Below are positions 17,668 through 25,957 of a stretch of 64,000 nucleotides of DNA, piece by piece. Positions within the stretch are counted from its first letter, which is position 1. Every line of letters begins with the position of its first letter. The stretch covers positions 124,001 through 188,000 of the forward strand of contig CAWASG010000001.1 of the NCBI GenBank assembly GCA_963784615.1, read 5' to 3'. Position numbers and translations under genes: made by a program. The notes under the pieces were generated by a model. It did not search any database and had not been told where the DNA came from. It worked only from the letters and a program-made list of their open reading frames with translations. The DNA comes from UBA11403 sp963784615. GTDB lineage: Bacteria; Pseudomonadota; Gammaproteobacteria; Legionellales; Legionellaceae.

Positions 17668-19034
17668 GAAAACGCTTTAACCAATTGAGGTGCTAGCCCG
17701 GTATAATCACCCGGTGTTAATTTTAGAAGTTTTGCACGCGCGTCTTCCGGAATAGCTAGCTCTTGAATAAACAGCGTTAACTTCGCATGATTGATATCAT
17801 GGCCACGGGTTAAATCACGCATTTGCTCATAGGCATTGGGTACATTATATCGCCGCATGATGGTTTGAATCGCTTCCGTCAGGACATCCCAACGACCTTC
17901 CAGATCCTCGTTCAGCGCGGCATGATTGATTTGTAATTTATCATTTCCTTTCGCAATCGCTTGATAAGCAATTAAAGCATAGGCAAAAGCAGCGCCTAAA
18001 TTTCGCATGACGGTTGAATCGGATAAATCCCGCTGCATGCGAGACTGCGTGAGTTTATTGGCAAAATGCTCAAATAATGCATTTGCCAGTCCTAAATTCC
18101 CTTCAGCATTTTCAAAATCAATGGGATTGACTTTATGCGGCATGGTGGATGATCCGACTTCTTCGGCTACGGTTTTTTGTTTGAAATAACCGAGGGAGAT
18201 ATAGCTCCAAACATCCCGCGTGTAATCGAGTAGGATATTGTTGATGCGAATCATGATATGCGACACCTCAGCAATACCATCATGCGGTTCAATTTGAGTG
18301 GAGTAAGCATTGAATGACAAACCCAGATCGGTCACAAACTGATTACAGTGTTTGCGCCAATTGATATCAGGATAAGCGATGACATGTGCATTATAATTTC
18401 CGACTGCGCCGTTAAATTTCGCTGAAATAAGTACTTCAGCCAGTTGTTGCAAGGGACGTTTCAAGCGAGACGCAAAATTAATCAGTTCTTTACCCATCGT
18501 GGTTGGCGTTGCTGCTTGTCCATGGGTGCGGCCGAGCATAGGCGTATTGCCATGTTGTTTGCCGAGTAACGTAATGCCACCCGTGATTTCTGCAAGCGTT
18601 GGTTGAATGACTTGGGCAATCGCTTCTTTCATCATCAACGCATAGGCCACATTATTGATATCTTCTGAAGTACAACCAAAGTGGATAAAACTCACGCATT
18701 GACTTAAGGGTTCATATTGTTCAAGTTTTTCTTTTAAATAATATTCAACAGCCTTGACGTCATGGTTGGTTTTAAACTCAAACGTTTTGACATGAACCGC
18801 TTCATGTTCATCAAAATCAGCAAGAATCTTGTTAAGAAACTGTTTCGACTCTTCACTCAAAGGCTGAATCTCAGTGATTTGCTCATGCGCCGCCAATGAC
18901 TCTAACCAGCGAATTTCAACCATCAGCCGATAATAGATCAATGCAAATTCACTAAAATAGGGGATAAGCACTTGCGTTTTCTTGAGATATCGCCCGTCAA
19001 TGGGTGAGATGGCTGTTAATTCTGATAAAGTCAT
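17664..19034 (-). CDS. purB: Adenylosuccinate lyase PurB
   Basis: Cleaves SAICAR to AICAR and adenylosuccinate to AMP plus fumarate in purine synthesis. The start is taken at ATG 19032-19034 because MTLSELTAISPIDGRY aligns with the E. coli N-terminus; a GTG three codons upstream is possible. The 456-residue protein contains the fumarase-superfamily signature EEVGSSTMPHKVNP, the TSEDINN loop and the catalytic-His region GRTHGQAATPTTMG. Length equals E. coli PurB (456). The stop overlaps nadB by four bases, an unusual pairing of purine and NAD genes that may share control. Fumarate is a product of both the PurB reaction and NadB reoxidation chemistry, though that link is speculative. Confidence 0.95.
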   Translation of the reverse strand: MTLSELTAISPIDGRYLKKTQVLIPYFSEFALIYYRLMVEIRWLESLAAHEQITEIQPLSEESKQFLNKILADFDEHEAVHVKTFEFKTNHDVKAVEYYLKEKLEQYEPLSQCVSFIHFGCTSEDINNVAYALMMKEAIAQVIQPTLAEITGGITLLGKQHGNTPMLGRTHGQAATPTTMGKELINFASRLKRPLQQLAEVLISAKFNGAVGNYNAHVIAYPDINWRKHCNQFVTDLGLSFNAYSTQIEPHDGIAEVSHIMIRINNILLDYTRDVWSYISLGYFKQKTVAEEVGSSTMPHKVNPIDFENAEGNLGLANALFEHFANKLTQSRMQRDLSDSTVMRNLGAAFAYALIAYQAIAKGNDKLQINHAALNEDLEGRWDVLTEAIQTIMRRYNVPNAYEQMRDLTRGHDINHAKLTLFIQELAIPEDARAKLLKLTPGDYTGLAPQLVKAFS

Positions 19035-19148
19035 AGGGTTCACATCAATACTGTTAAATACATATGATATTAGATGTTGAGGCAGATGTGAAGGGTAAAA
19101 GGGCTACAGATCGGGCATGTTCCCTTGCCCGAACAATCACATTTCAGT

Positions 19149-20498
19149 ATGATTAACCTCATCCCACATACTCAGGACTTAACCGTGTCTGCCTCCAACG
19201 AAGGGTTTGAGCAAACCAATACATTAGAGCAGTCAACGCTCGCTTTTCCCTCTCCATGGCTGATGTGGCTCACGTCTTTGGGCTTTGTACTCTTCCAGTT
19301 TTGTTTACAGCTATCTGCGGGCGTGATGGTGGGCGATTTAATTCAAACCTTCAAGCTCACGGCGCTTGGTGCTGGGTTGTTGTCGGGAAGTTATTATATT
19401 ATCTATGTCTTTATGCAAACACCGGCCGGGATCCTTGTGGACAGGGTTGGGCCGAGACGACTGCTGTCAGCAGGCGCTATTGTTTGCAGTATTGGTTGCG
19501 GCTTGTTTGCAATCAGCCCCAATCTTATAGTGGCCTGTCTGGGCAGGGTTCTTATGGGTGGGGGGAGTTCATTTGCTTTTGTTAGCACATTGTATTTGAT
19601 TGGGAAATGGTTTCCCAAAGAGCGTTTTTCGATGATGACCGGACTGACTGAAACCATTGGAATGATCGGGACTTTAACCGGAAATGTATTGCTCGCTCAT
19701 GTGTTACGTGACTCGTCATGGCGAGACGTCATGTGGGGGGCGATGTTGATTGCACTTCTATTAGGGCTTCTTTGCTACGCCTTGATTCGCGACAGAGCCA
19801 CGCATCACGCTTCATTGTACACGCCACCTTCGATGAAGCGATTTTCAATATCCATCATATGGATGCTTAAACAACCCGGGCTATGGCTCAATGGGTTATA
19901 TTCCGGGCTCATTTTTAGTGTGGTCACCGTATTTGCATCGTTATGGAGTCTACCCTATTTGATGGCGGTACAACACATTCCTCTATCCACAGCTACATTC
20001 GAAAGCGCATTTGTTTTTGTGGGCATCGCTATCGGCGGGCCTATCATGGGGATATTGTACCAACGGATTGAAAACAGATTTCGATTTTTATCCATTGCTG
20101 CTCTGATATCCGCTGCTCTTACATCCTGGGTCATCTATGCAACGCCCAGTGGCGTCGCTCTAACGGCCATGTTGTTTTTTCTGATAGGGATCATGTGTTC
20201 TAGTTACGTATTTAATTACACCTTGGCAAAAGAAAGCACGCCACAAACTCTTCATGCCACCAGCATTGGATTCACCAACACGATTTGCATGATAACAGCC
20301 CCCGTTCTCCAGCCATTTGTGGGATGGATGTTATACCTTGGAGTAGCACAGCATGATACCGCGGGAATCGCTACGTACTCGATATCCAATTATCATTGGG
20401 CACTGGCGATTATTCCAGTGAATCAGCTGATAGCGGCAGTCATTGCCTTATTAATTCCTGTCTATATGCAGACTCGTCGTAGTACCTTTTCCATTTAG
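19149..20498 (+). CDS. Major facilitator superfamily transporter (second copy)
   Basis: Inner-membrane carrier of about 449 residues with 12 predicted helices. The start is uncertain: ATG at 19149 is chosen over an in-frame TTG at 19125, and neither has a good ribosome site. Motif A after helix 2 reads GILVDRVGPRRLL, and WFPKERFSMMTGL follows helix 4, matching the carrier at 10139-11446. A 40-residue hydrophilic N-terminus precedes helix 1. The substrate is unknown. It is not in an operon: purB lies divergently upstream. The stop codon lies inside a 27-bp arm that is repeated inverted at 20646-20672. Confidence 0.83.
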   Translation: MINLIPHTQDLTVSASNEGFEQTNTLEQSTLAFPSPWLMWLTSLGFVLFQFCLQLSAGVMVGDLIQTFKLTALGAGLLSGSYYIIYVFMQTPAGILVDRVGPRRLLSAGAIVCSIGCGLFAISPNLIVACLGRVLMGGGSSFAFVSTLYLIGKWFPKERFSMMTGLTETIGMIGTLTGNVLLAHVLRDSSWRDVMWGAMLIALLLGLLCYALIRDRATHHASLYTPPSMKRFSISIIWMLKQPGLWLNGLYSGLIFSVVTVFASLWSLPYLMAVQHIPLSTATFESAFVFVGIAIGGPIMGILYQRIENRFRFLSIAALISAALTSWVIYATPSGVALTAMLFFLIGIMCSSYVFNYTLAKESTPQTLHATSIGFTNTICMITAPVLQPFVGWMLYLGVAQHDTAGIATYSISNYHWALAIIPVNQLIAAVIALLIPVYMQTRRSTFSI

Positions 20499-20672
20499 TT
20501 TTGACCGATGGGGTCAATGGTGTTAAATCGGAATCCGAGCCGCGACCGTTAGGGAGTGGAGCATTTGAAGGCCGGCTAAACTGTTCCACTCCCTAACGGT
20601 CGCGGCTCGGATTCCGGTTTAAATATCAACAGGTTAAGTATTTCTATCGGTCAAAACTAAATGGAAAAGGTA
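20483..20672. repeat. Outer inverted repeat copying the 3' end of the MFS gene
   Basis: 20483-20509 (TACCTTTTCCATTTAGTTTT and onward, including the MFS stop codon) recurs as a perfect 27-bp reverse complement at 20646-20672. The pair brackets the repeat at 20529-20616, giving a nested palindrome of about 190 bp. Confidence 0.9.
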
Positions 20673-20826
20673 GTAGCATCGGTGCAGCGTAGCATTGCAA
20701 TCGTCATGCTATGGTGAATAGTGACGTCCATCCCTATAATTGATAGGTAATTATACACAAAAAACATGACATCTTGAGTCATCCAATGTAGAATAGATCA
20801 CGTATAACGAATACACGGAGTATGGA
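20499..20826. other. Intergenic region, 328 bp, MFS to guaB
   Basis: Holds the nested palindrome (to 20672) and then about 150 bp that should contain the guaB promoter. I could not find a -35/-10 pair with good spacing there. CGGAGTATGGA at 20817-20826 is the guaB ribosome site. No extra gene is seen. Confidence 0.55.
20529..20616. repeat. Long inverted repeat, CCACTCCCTAACGGTCG family, copy 2
   Basis: Perfect 32-bp arms at 20529-20560 and 20585-20616. The arm sequence equals that of 5524-5630 (one base differs, GTGG versus GCGG), but the two arms occur in swapped order around the loop. Confidence 0.93.
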
Positions 20827-22299
20827 ATGACCCTCAAAGTCACACAAAAAGCACTCACTTTTGATGACGTGCTACTTCTTCCCGCCCACTCATTGATTCT
20901 TCCCAAAGATGTTTCACTTAAAACCCGCCTGACTAAAGACATTGAACTGAATATGCCTTTGATTTCAGCCGCTATGGACACCGTTACCGAGGCACGGTTA
21001 GCGATTGCGATGGCGCAAGAAGGGGGAATTGGGATTATTCATAAAAATATGAGTGCTTTGGCCCAAGCCAACGAAGTTCGAGCGGTTAAAAAATTTGAAA
21101 GTGGCATGGTGAAAGACCCCATATCAGCCACCTCCGATTTAACCGTCAAAGAATTACTCGACATTATGGCCAAGCATAATTTTTCAGGCGTTCCTGTGGT
21201 GGATGGTGAACAGCTCATCGGTATTGTGACGAGCCGGGATATTCGTTTTGAAACCAATTTGTCTTTACCGATTTCTGAGGTCATGACGCCGAAAAGTAAA
21301 TTAGTCACTGTCAAAGAGGGCGCGGGGCAAGAGGAAATTCGTCGACTGCTACATAAACATCGTATTGAGAAACTTCTGGTTGTTAATGATGCTTTCCATT
21401 TGAAAGGTTTAATCACCGTAAAAGACATTCAAAAAGCAAAAGATAATCCGTATGCCTGTAAAGATCGCTCCGAACAACTTCGGGTTGGCGCAGCGGTTGG
21501 TGTGGGTGAGGGCACAGAAGAACGTGTTGCTGCATTGGTTGATGCCGGTGTTGATGTGATTATTATTGACACAGCACATGGCCATTCTCAAGGCGTGATC
21601 AATAAAGTGATCTGGGTTAAAAAACACTACCCCCAACTGCAAGTCATTGCAGGAAATATTGCAACAGCAGCGGCGGCTAAAGCACTGGTTAAGGCCGGCG
21701 CGGACGCCGTTAAAGTTGGAATAGGTCCCGGATCAATTTGTACAACCCGAATTGTTACAGGTGTTGGTGTTCCTCAAATTACAGCGATTGCCAATGTTGC
21801 TGAAGGCGTGAAAGGTCATATTCCTATCATTGCGGATGGCGGCATTCGTTTTTCTGGCGATATTTGTAAGGCATTAGCTGCGGGTGCATCTACCGTTATG
21901 TTGGGTGGTTTGTTTGCGGGTTCGGAAGAATCTCCTGGTGAGATAGAGCTTTATCAAGGGCGTACTTATAAAAGTTATCGCGGAATGGGGTCAATTGGTG
22001 CTATGGCTCAAGCCCAAGGCTCAAGTGATCGTTATTTTCAGGATATGAGCCAAGGCTCTGAAAAGCTCGTCCCTGAAGGTATTGAAGGCCGCGTTCCTTA
22101 CAAAGGTTCGATTCAATCGATTATTCATCAAATGCTCGGCGGACTTCGTTCCTGCATGGGATATCTTGGTGCACCCGATTTGCCAACACTGCATAAACAG
22201 GCGGAATTTGTTCAAGTCACAAATGCCGGGATGCGAGAGTCGCATGTGCATGATGTCAGTATTACTAAGCAAGCGCCTAATTATCAAGTGGATGAGTAG
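20827..22299 (+). CDS. guaB: Inosine-5'-monophosphate dehydrogenase GuaB
   Basis: Oxidises IMP to XMP with NAD, the committed step to guanine nucleotides. The 490-residue protein has the TIM-barrel catalytic domain interrupted by a pair of CBS domains (about 92-205). The catalytic loop GPGSICTTRIVTGVGVPQ carries the active-site Cys near residue 305, and the flap shows YRGMGSIGAM. Length equals the E. coli enzyme (488). CGGAG lies at good spacing before the ATG. guaA follows on the same strand, but the usual tight guaBA operon is split here by 402 bp of repeats. Confidence 0.97.
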   Translation: MTLKVTQKALTFDDVLLLPAHSLILPKDVSLKTRLTKDIELNMPLISAAMDTVTEARLAIAMAQEGGIGIIHKNMSALAQANEVRAVKKFESGMVKDPISATSDLTVKELLDIMAKHNFSGVPVVDGEQLIGIVTSRDIRFETNLSLPISEVMTPKSKLVTVKEGAGQEEIRRLLHKHRIEKLLVVNDAFHLKGLITVKDIQKAKDNPYACKDRSEQLRVGAAVGVGEGTEERVAALVDAGVDVIIIDTAHGHSQGVINKVIWVKKHYPQLQVIAGNIATAAAAKALVKAGADAVKVGIGPGSICTTRIVTGVGVPQITAIANVAEGVKGHIPIIADGGIRFSGDICKALAAGASTVMLGGLFAGSEESPGEIELYQGRTYKSYRGMGSIGAMAQAQGSSDRYFQDMSQGSEKLVPEGIEGRVPYKGSIQSIIHQMLGGLRSCMGYLGAPDLPTLHKQAEFVQVTNAGMRESHVHDVSITKQAPNYQVDE

Positions 22300-22306
22300 T
22301 TGGCAG

Positions 22307-22352
22307 TTTGGACAAAGCTGCATGCAAAAAGACGCATGCAGCTTTGTCCAAA
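22307..22352. repeat. Hairpin repeat TTTGGACAAAGCTGCATGC, copy 1
   Basis: Perfect 19-bp arms (22307-22325, 22334-22352) with an AT-rich 8-nt loop, 8 bp after the guaB stop. A near-identical copy lies at 34061-34106. It could stop transcription by structure but has no T-tract. Confidence 0.92.
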
Positions 22353-22370
22353 TATAATTTTCCGACCTGG

Positions 22371-22501
22371 TCTTTGCGAGCGCCCAAGTACCTTCGGTAC
22401 CAACAGATGAAATGAACTTGCAGGTCGCGTCGTTGCGAGGCACGAAGCAATCCAGGGTTCGAAGCTTTGTTCTCTGGATTGCTTCGTGCCTCGCAACGAC
22501 G
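22371..22501. repeat. TTGCGAGG...CAATCCAG palindromic unit A
   Basis: Unit with a shared left part (AGTACCTTCGGTACCAACAG...AATGAACTTGCAGG) and a palindrome with perfect 28-bp arms (22428-22455 and 22474-22501). Unit B at 22538-22666 has the same left part, so the two arose from a duplication or two insertions of the same element type. Confidence 0.88.
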
Positions 22502-22537
22502 CCTGATAGATTATCGCACAAATTGTGAGGTTCATTG

Positions 22538-22666
22538 GGAGCGCCCCAGTACCTTCCGTACAAACAGCCACAATGAACTTGCAGGCTCCGTCGTTGCGAG
22601 CGAAGCGCGGCAATCCAGAGTTCGGAGCAAGGTACTCTGGATTGCCGCGCTTCGCTCGCAACGACG
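22538..22666. repeat. TTGCGAGCGAAGCGCGGCAATCCAG palindromic unit B
   Basis: Left part AGTACCTTCCGTACAAACAG...AATGAACTTGCAGG, then perfect 32-bp arms at 22589-22620 and 22635-22666. The arm is of the CGTTGCGAGCGAAGCG...GGCAATCC type seen between genes in many bacteria. It differs from unit A in the middle of the arms (GCGAAGCGCGG versus GGCACGAAG), with compensating changes in the partner arm. Confidence 0.9.
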
Positions 22667-22701
22667 ACATAGTAGATTTAATACAATTCGAATGGGACAT
22701 C

Positions 22702-24330
22702 ATGACAACATTAAAACAAACAATAGAGCCGGTTTACAACGTTGATTGTACAGGACAGCATGAGTCTTCTTTCATGTTGCCCTGTGCAAAACAACATGTA
22801 TTAATTATTCTTGATTTTGGTTCTCAATATACCCAATTAATTGGTCGGAGGATCCGCGAGATGGGTGTGTATTGCGAAATCTACCCCTTTCATGTTGACG
22901 TAGAAATCCTCAAAAAACGATCGCCTTGTGGTTTTATATTATCTGGCGGTCCATCTACAGTGACTGATCATGCAAATCCACGTTCGCCAGAATGGGTTTT
23001 TCAATCTGAATTACCTGTACTTGGTATTTGCTATGGCATGCAAACCATGGCTGCTCAATTAGGTGGGCAAGTTGAATCGTCACATCTTCGTGAGTTCGGT
23101 CATGCACAATTGCAATTGGCCAAACCGTGCGCCTTATGGAGCGAAGCTTCAAAAGGTCTTGATGTTTGGATGAGCCATGGCGATAAAGTAACTGCTTTGC
23201 CGCCTGGGTTTGAGGTTATCGGTACAACCAACAATGCTCCAATTGCAGCCATGGCCGATGAATCCAGACGATTCTATGGTTTGCAATTTCATCCCGAAGT
23301 GACCCACACAGAAGAAGGCGATCAGATTTTGCGTCGGTTTGTGGTGGATATCTGCAAGGCAGCGACCGACTGGACGCCTAAGCATATCGTTCAGGAATCC
23401 ATCCAAAGCATTCGCAAACAAGTGGGCTCAGATAAAGTTCTGTTGGCATTATCCGGCGGTGTTGATTCTTCAGTTGTGGCCGCAATGCTTCACGAAGCCA
23501 TTGGTTCTCAATTGATTTGCGTGTTTGTCGATACTGGTTTGTTACGATTGAATGAGGCCGCGCAAGTTCAAGCGATGTTTGGCGAGCATCTTGGTATTAC
23601 GCTCATTACCGTCTATGCAGAAGCGCGTTTTTTTAATGCCCTTCAAGGTATTGAGTGCCCGGAAGAAAAGCGTAAAATCATCGGTCGTACCTTCATCGAG
23701 GTATTTGAAGAAGAGGCGCATCGCATTTCCGATGTGAAATGGCTTGCGCAAGGTACGATTTATCCTGATGTCATTGAATCAGCAGCGGTCAACAGCGATG
23801 GTACGTCAGAAGTGATTAAATCGCATCATAATGTCGGTGGCCTCCCAGAAACCATGAAGTTAAAATTACTGGAACCCTTGCGTGAGTTATTCAAAGATGA
23901 AGTACGAAAAGTCGGCTTAAACCTCGGTTTACCGCATGAAATGGTGTTTCGCCATCCATTTCCAGGCCCAGGATTAGGTGTTCGCATCCTTGGCCAGGTC
24001 AAAAAAGAATATGCGGATATCCTGCGTCAAGCTGATGCGATCTTTATTGATGAATTACGTCAAGCCAAATTATACGATGAAGTGAGCCAGGCCTTCGCGG
24101 TCTTCCTGCCTGTTAAAAGCGTTGGGGTGATGGGAGATGGTCGACGCTACGATTACGTCATTTGCCTTCGCGCCGTTCAAACCTTTGATTTCATGACAGC
24201 ACATTGGGCTCAATTACCCTGGGATTTCCTGGCAAAAGTATCCAATCGCATTATCAACGAAGTGAAAGGGATTTCCAGAGTCACCTATGACATTTCTGGA
24301 AAACCACCAGCAACGATTGAATGGGAATGA
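22702..24330 (+). CDS. guaA: GMP synthase (glutamine-hydrolysing) GuaA
   Basis: Converts XMP to GMP using ATP and glutamine. With ATG at 22702 the product is 542 residues. It has an N-terminal class I glutamine amidotransferase (nucleophile C110 in LGICYGMQ, H196 and E198 in LQFHPEVTH), then the ATP-pyrophosphatase P-loop (LALSGGVDSS, about 250-256), and a C-terminal dimerisation domain ending in GKPPATIEWE. GGGAC precedes ATG 22702. A later ATG at 22774 would give the usual E. coli-like N-terminus (MLPCAKQHVLIILDFGSQYTQ) and 518 residues, but lacks a clear ribosome site. The start is therefore open between these two. It overlaps tadA by four bases. Confidence 0.96.
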   Translation: MTTLKQTIEPVYNVDCTGQHESSFMLPCAKQHVLIILDFGSQYTQLIGRRIREMGVYCEIYPFHVDVEILKKRSPCGFILSGGPSTVTDHANPRSPEWVFQSELPVLGICYGMQTMAAQLGGQVESSHLREFGHAQLQLAKPCALWSEASKGLDVWMSHGDKVTALPPGFEVIGTTNNAPIAAMADESRRFYGLQFHPEVTHTEEGDQILRRFVVDICKAATDWTPKHIVQESIQSIRKQVGSDKVLLALSGGVDSSVVAAMLHEAIGSQLICVFVDTGLLRLNEAAQVQAMFGEHLGITLITVYAEARFFNALQGIECPEEKRKIIGRTFIEVFEEEAHRISDVKWLAQGTIYPDVIESAAVNSDGTSEVIKSHHNVGGLPETMKLKLLEPLRELFKDEVRKVGLNLGLPHEMVFRHPFPGPGLGVRILGQVKKEYADILRQADAIFIDELRQAKLYDEVSQAFAVFLPVKSVGVMGDGRRYDYVICLRAVQTFDFMTAHWAQLPWDFLAKVSNRIINEVKGISRVTYDISGKPPATIEWE

Positions 24331-24779
24331 ATGATACAGACTGGATGGCAAAAGCCATTGAACAAGCACTTAAGGCACAAGCCAGTGGAGAGGTTCCCGT
24401 TGGCGCTGTGCTTGTAAGTCAAGACAATCAACAGTTGGGCTGTGGCTTTAATCAGATGATCCAGCGTAACGATCCAACTGCACATGCCGAAATTCTTGCG
24501 ATTCGAGAGGCATCGCAATCCTTGCAAAATTACCGTCTTGATGACTCAACACTATATGTCACATTGGAACCATGTCCGATGTGTGCAGGGGCTATCATTC
24601 ATGCTCGTCTAAAACGCATCGTCTTCGGCGCTCGAGATTTCAAGACTGGTGCGGCGGGTTCGGTTTGCAACCTATTTCACCCTCATTTATCGAACCATGC
24701 TGTTCAAGTCGATGAAGGTGTTCTTCAAGAACGTTGCACGACATTATTGAGTGATTTTTTCAGAAATAAGCGAGGGTAG
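24327..24779 (+). CDS. tadA: tRNA-specific adenosine deaminase TadA
   Basis: Deaminates A34 to inosine in the anticodon of tRNA-Arg(ACG). The protein of 150 residues has the zinc-dependent deaminase motifs: the HAE motif (PTAHAEILAIREA) with the catalytic Glu, and PCPMCAGAI carrying the two zinc cysteines. The start is placed at ATG 24327, in an ATGA overlap with the guaA stop; ATG 24321 is also in frame. The stop codon TAG at 24777 lies within the first arm of a GGTAGGGTGGGC hairpin, so the last codons (KRG) may derive from repeat insertion. Confidence 0.94.
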   Translation: MNDTDWMAKAIEQALKAQASGEVPVGAVLVSQDNQQLGCGFNQMIQRNDPTAHAEILAIREASQSLQNYRLDDSTLYVTLEPCPMCAGAIIHARLKRIVFGARDFKTGAAGSVCNLFHPHLSNHAVQVDEGVLQERCTTLLSDFFRNKRG

Positions 24780-24819
24780 GGTGGGCACATCGCCTCTCTG
24801 CTCCTTTGTCCACCCTACC
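24775..24819. repeat. GGTAGGGTGGGC hairpin
   Basis: Arms 24775-24786 and 24808-24819 match at 11 of 12 positions. It resembles the GTAGGTTGGG repeat in design but has a different arm. It contains the tadA stop codon. Confidence 0.75.
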
Positions 24820-24879
24820 GGTGCGCAAAATACCATGTTATGATATTAACATTCCGAGTGTCACAACGGGCCCATAGAC

Positions 24880-25890
24880 ATGCTTGAAAGCGATCGTATT
24901 ATTAGTGTTCAGTCAACGGTTACTGAAGAGGCGATTGATCGTGCGATTCGGCCTTTGAGCCTCGATGATTATATTGGGCAGGATGTTGTGCGTTCGCAAA
25001 TGCGCATTTTTATCGATGCTGCAAAAAAGCGCCAAGATCCGTTGGATCATGTGCTTATCTTTGGCCCACCAGGGCTTGGTAAAACAACCCTTGCGAACAT
25101 TATTGCCCATGAAATGGGCGTTAATTTGCGTCAAACATCTGGGCCGGTATTAGAACGAGCAGGTGATATTGCGGCGATTTTAACAAATCTGCAAGAAAAT
25201 GATGTATTATTTATCGACGAAATTCATCGATTGAGCCCGATCATTGAAGAAATTCTGTATCCAGCTATGGAAGATTATAAATTAGATATCATGATTGGCG
25301 AGGGGCCTGGTGCACGCTCGATTAAGCTTGAGTTACCACCGTTTACGTTGGTGGGCGCGACAACGCGGGCTGGTTCGTTGACTTCGCCACTTCGCGACCG
25401 TTTTGGTATTGTGCAACGATTAGAATTTTATTCGGTCGAGTCGTTAACGCATATTGTGAAACGCTCTGCGAAATTGTTGAATGTGCCTATAGAAGCAGAA
25501 GGCGCAGTTGAAATTGCACTTCGATCACGTGGCACGCCGCGTATCGCTAACCGCCTGCTTCGACGCGTGAGAGATTACGCCGAAGTCAAAGGCAATGGCA
25601 TAATAACGCGAGTCATTGCAGGTGAAGCTTTGGAAATGCTGAGCATTGATAAGCAGGGCTTTGATATTATGGATCGCAAGTTACTGCTGGCAGTTATCGA
25701 ACGCTTTGCTGGTGGGCCGGTTGGTCTTGATAGTATTGCAGCAGCGATTGGTGAAGAAAAAGGCACGATTGAAGATGTGCTTGAACCGTATTTGATTCAA
25801 CAAGGTTATTTGATGCGAACCCCAAGAGGTCGCATGGCAAGCGCTATGGCATATCAACACTTTGGTATGCCAATGGCGGTTGGGACATAG
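24880..25890 (+). CDS. ruvB: Holliday junction helicase subunit RuvB
   Basis: AAA+ motor that drives branch migration with RuvA during recombination repair. The 336-residue protein has Walker A GPPGLGKTT near residue 63, Walker B/DEIHRL, the sensor segment GATTRAGSLTSPLRDRFG and the C-terminal winged helix with TPRGR. Length equals E. coli RuvB (336). ruvA and ruvC, usually immediately upstream, are not in this window before it; tadA is. The tol genes follow, as in many gammaproteobacteria, though ybgC is absent between them. Confidence 0.97.
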   Translation: MLESDRIISVQSTVTEEAIDRAIRPLSLDDYIGQDVVRSQMRIFIDAAKKRQDPLDHVLIFGPPGLGKTTLANIIAHEMGVNLRQTSGPVLERAGDIAAILTNLQENDVLFIDEIHRLSPIIEEILYPAMEDYKLDIMIGEGPGARSIKLELPPFTLVGATTRAGSLTSPLRDRFGIVQRLEFYSVESLTHIVKRSAKLLNVPIEAEGAVEIALRSRGTPRIANRLLRRVRDYAEVKGNGIITRVIAGEALEMLSIDKQGFDIMDRKLLLAVIERFAGGPVGLDSIAAAIGEEKGTIEDVLEPYLIQQGYLMRTPRGRMASAMAYQHFGMPMAVGT

Positions 25891-25898
25891 ATTAGTGC

Positions 25899-25922
25899 GT
25901 AGGTTGTTGCGCACCAACCTAC
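25899..25922. repeat. Minimal GTAGGTTGG hairpin
   Basis: GTAGGTTGTTG and CACCAACCTAC pair at 10 of 11 positions with a 2-nt gap. It appears to be a stripped copy of the outer arm of the main repeat, between ruvB and tolQ. Confidence 0.65.
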
Positions 25923-25957
25923 ATTCGTAAGCACAATGAATTTCTGGAGGAATAGTT

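Larger units (their letters stand above)
22300..22701. other. Repeat-filled guaB-guaA gap, 402 bp
   Basis: Filled by a hairpin (22307-22352) and two related palindromic units (22371-22680). The guaA frame is open back to 22525 through the second unit, but the encoded RAKRGNP...RFARND string is the well-known translation of such repeats, not protein. No other gene is seen. Confidence 0.7.

Noticed and set aside
22307..22352. Hairpin after guaB as a rho-independent terminator
   Set aside because: There is no T-tract, and a near-identical copy lies upstream of another gene's start. It is listed as a repeat.
22525..22701. Open extension of guaA upstream to ATG 22525
   Set aside because: The frame runs through a palindromic repeat; its translation (RAKRGNP, RFARND) is a common artefact. 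The GuaA domain begins later and ATG 22702 has a ribosome site.
22284..22703. Minus-strand ORFs of 139 and 180 codons over the guaB 3' end and repeats
   Set aside because: They are reverse translations of the repeat arms and the guaB complement, without a ribosome site.
23149..23421. Minus-strand 90-codon ORF inside guaA
   Set aside because: Antisense of well-conserved guaA coding sequence, with no independent signals.
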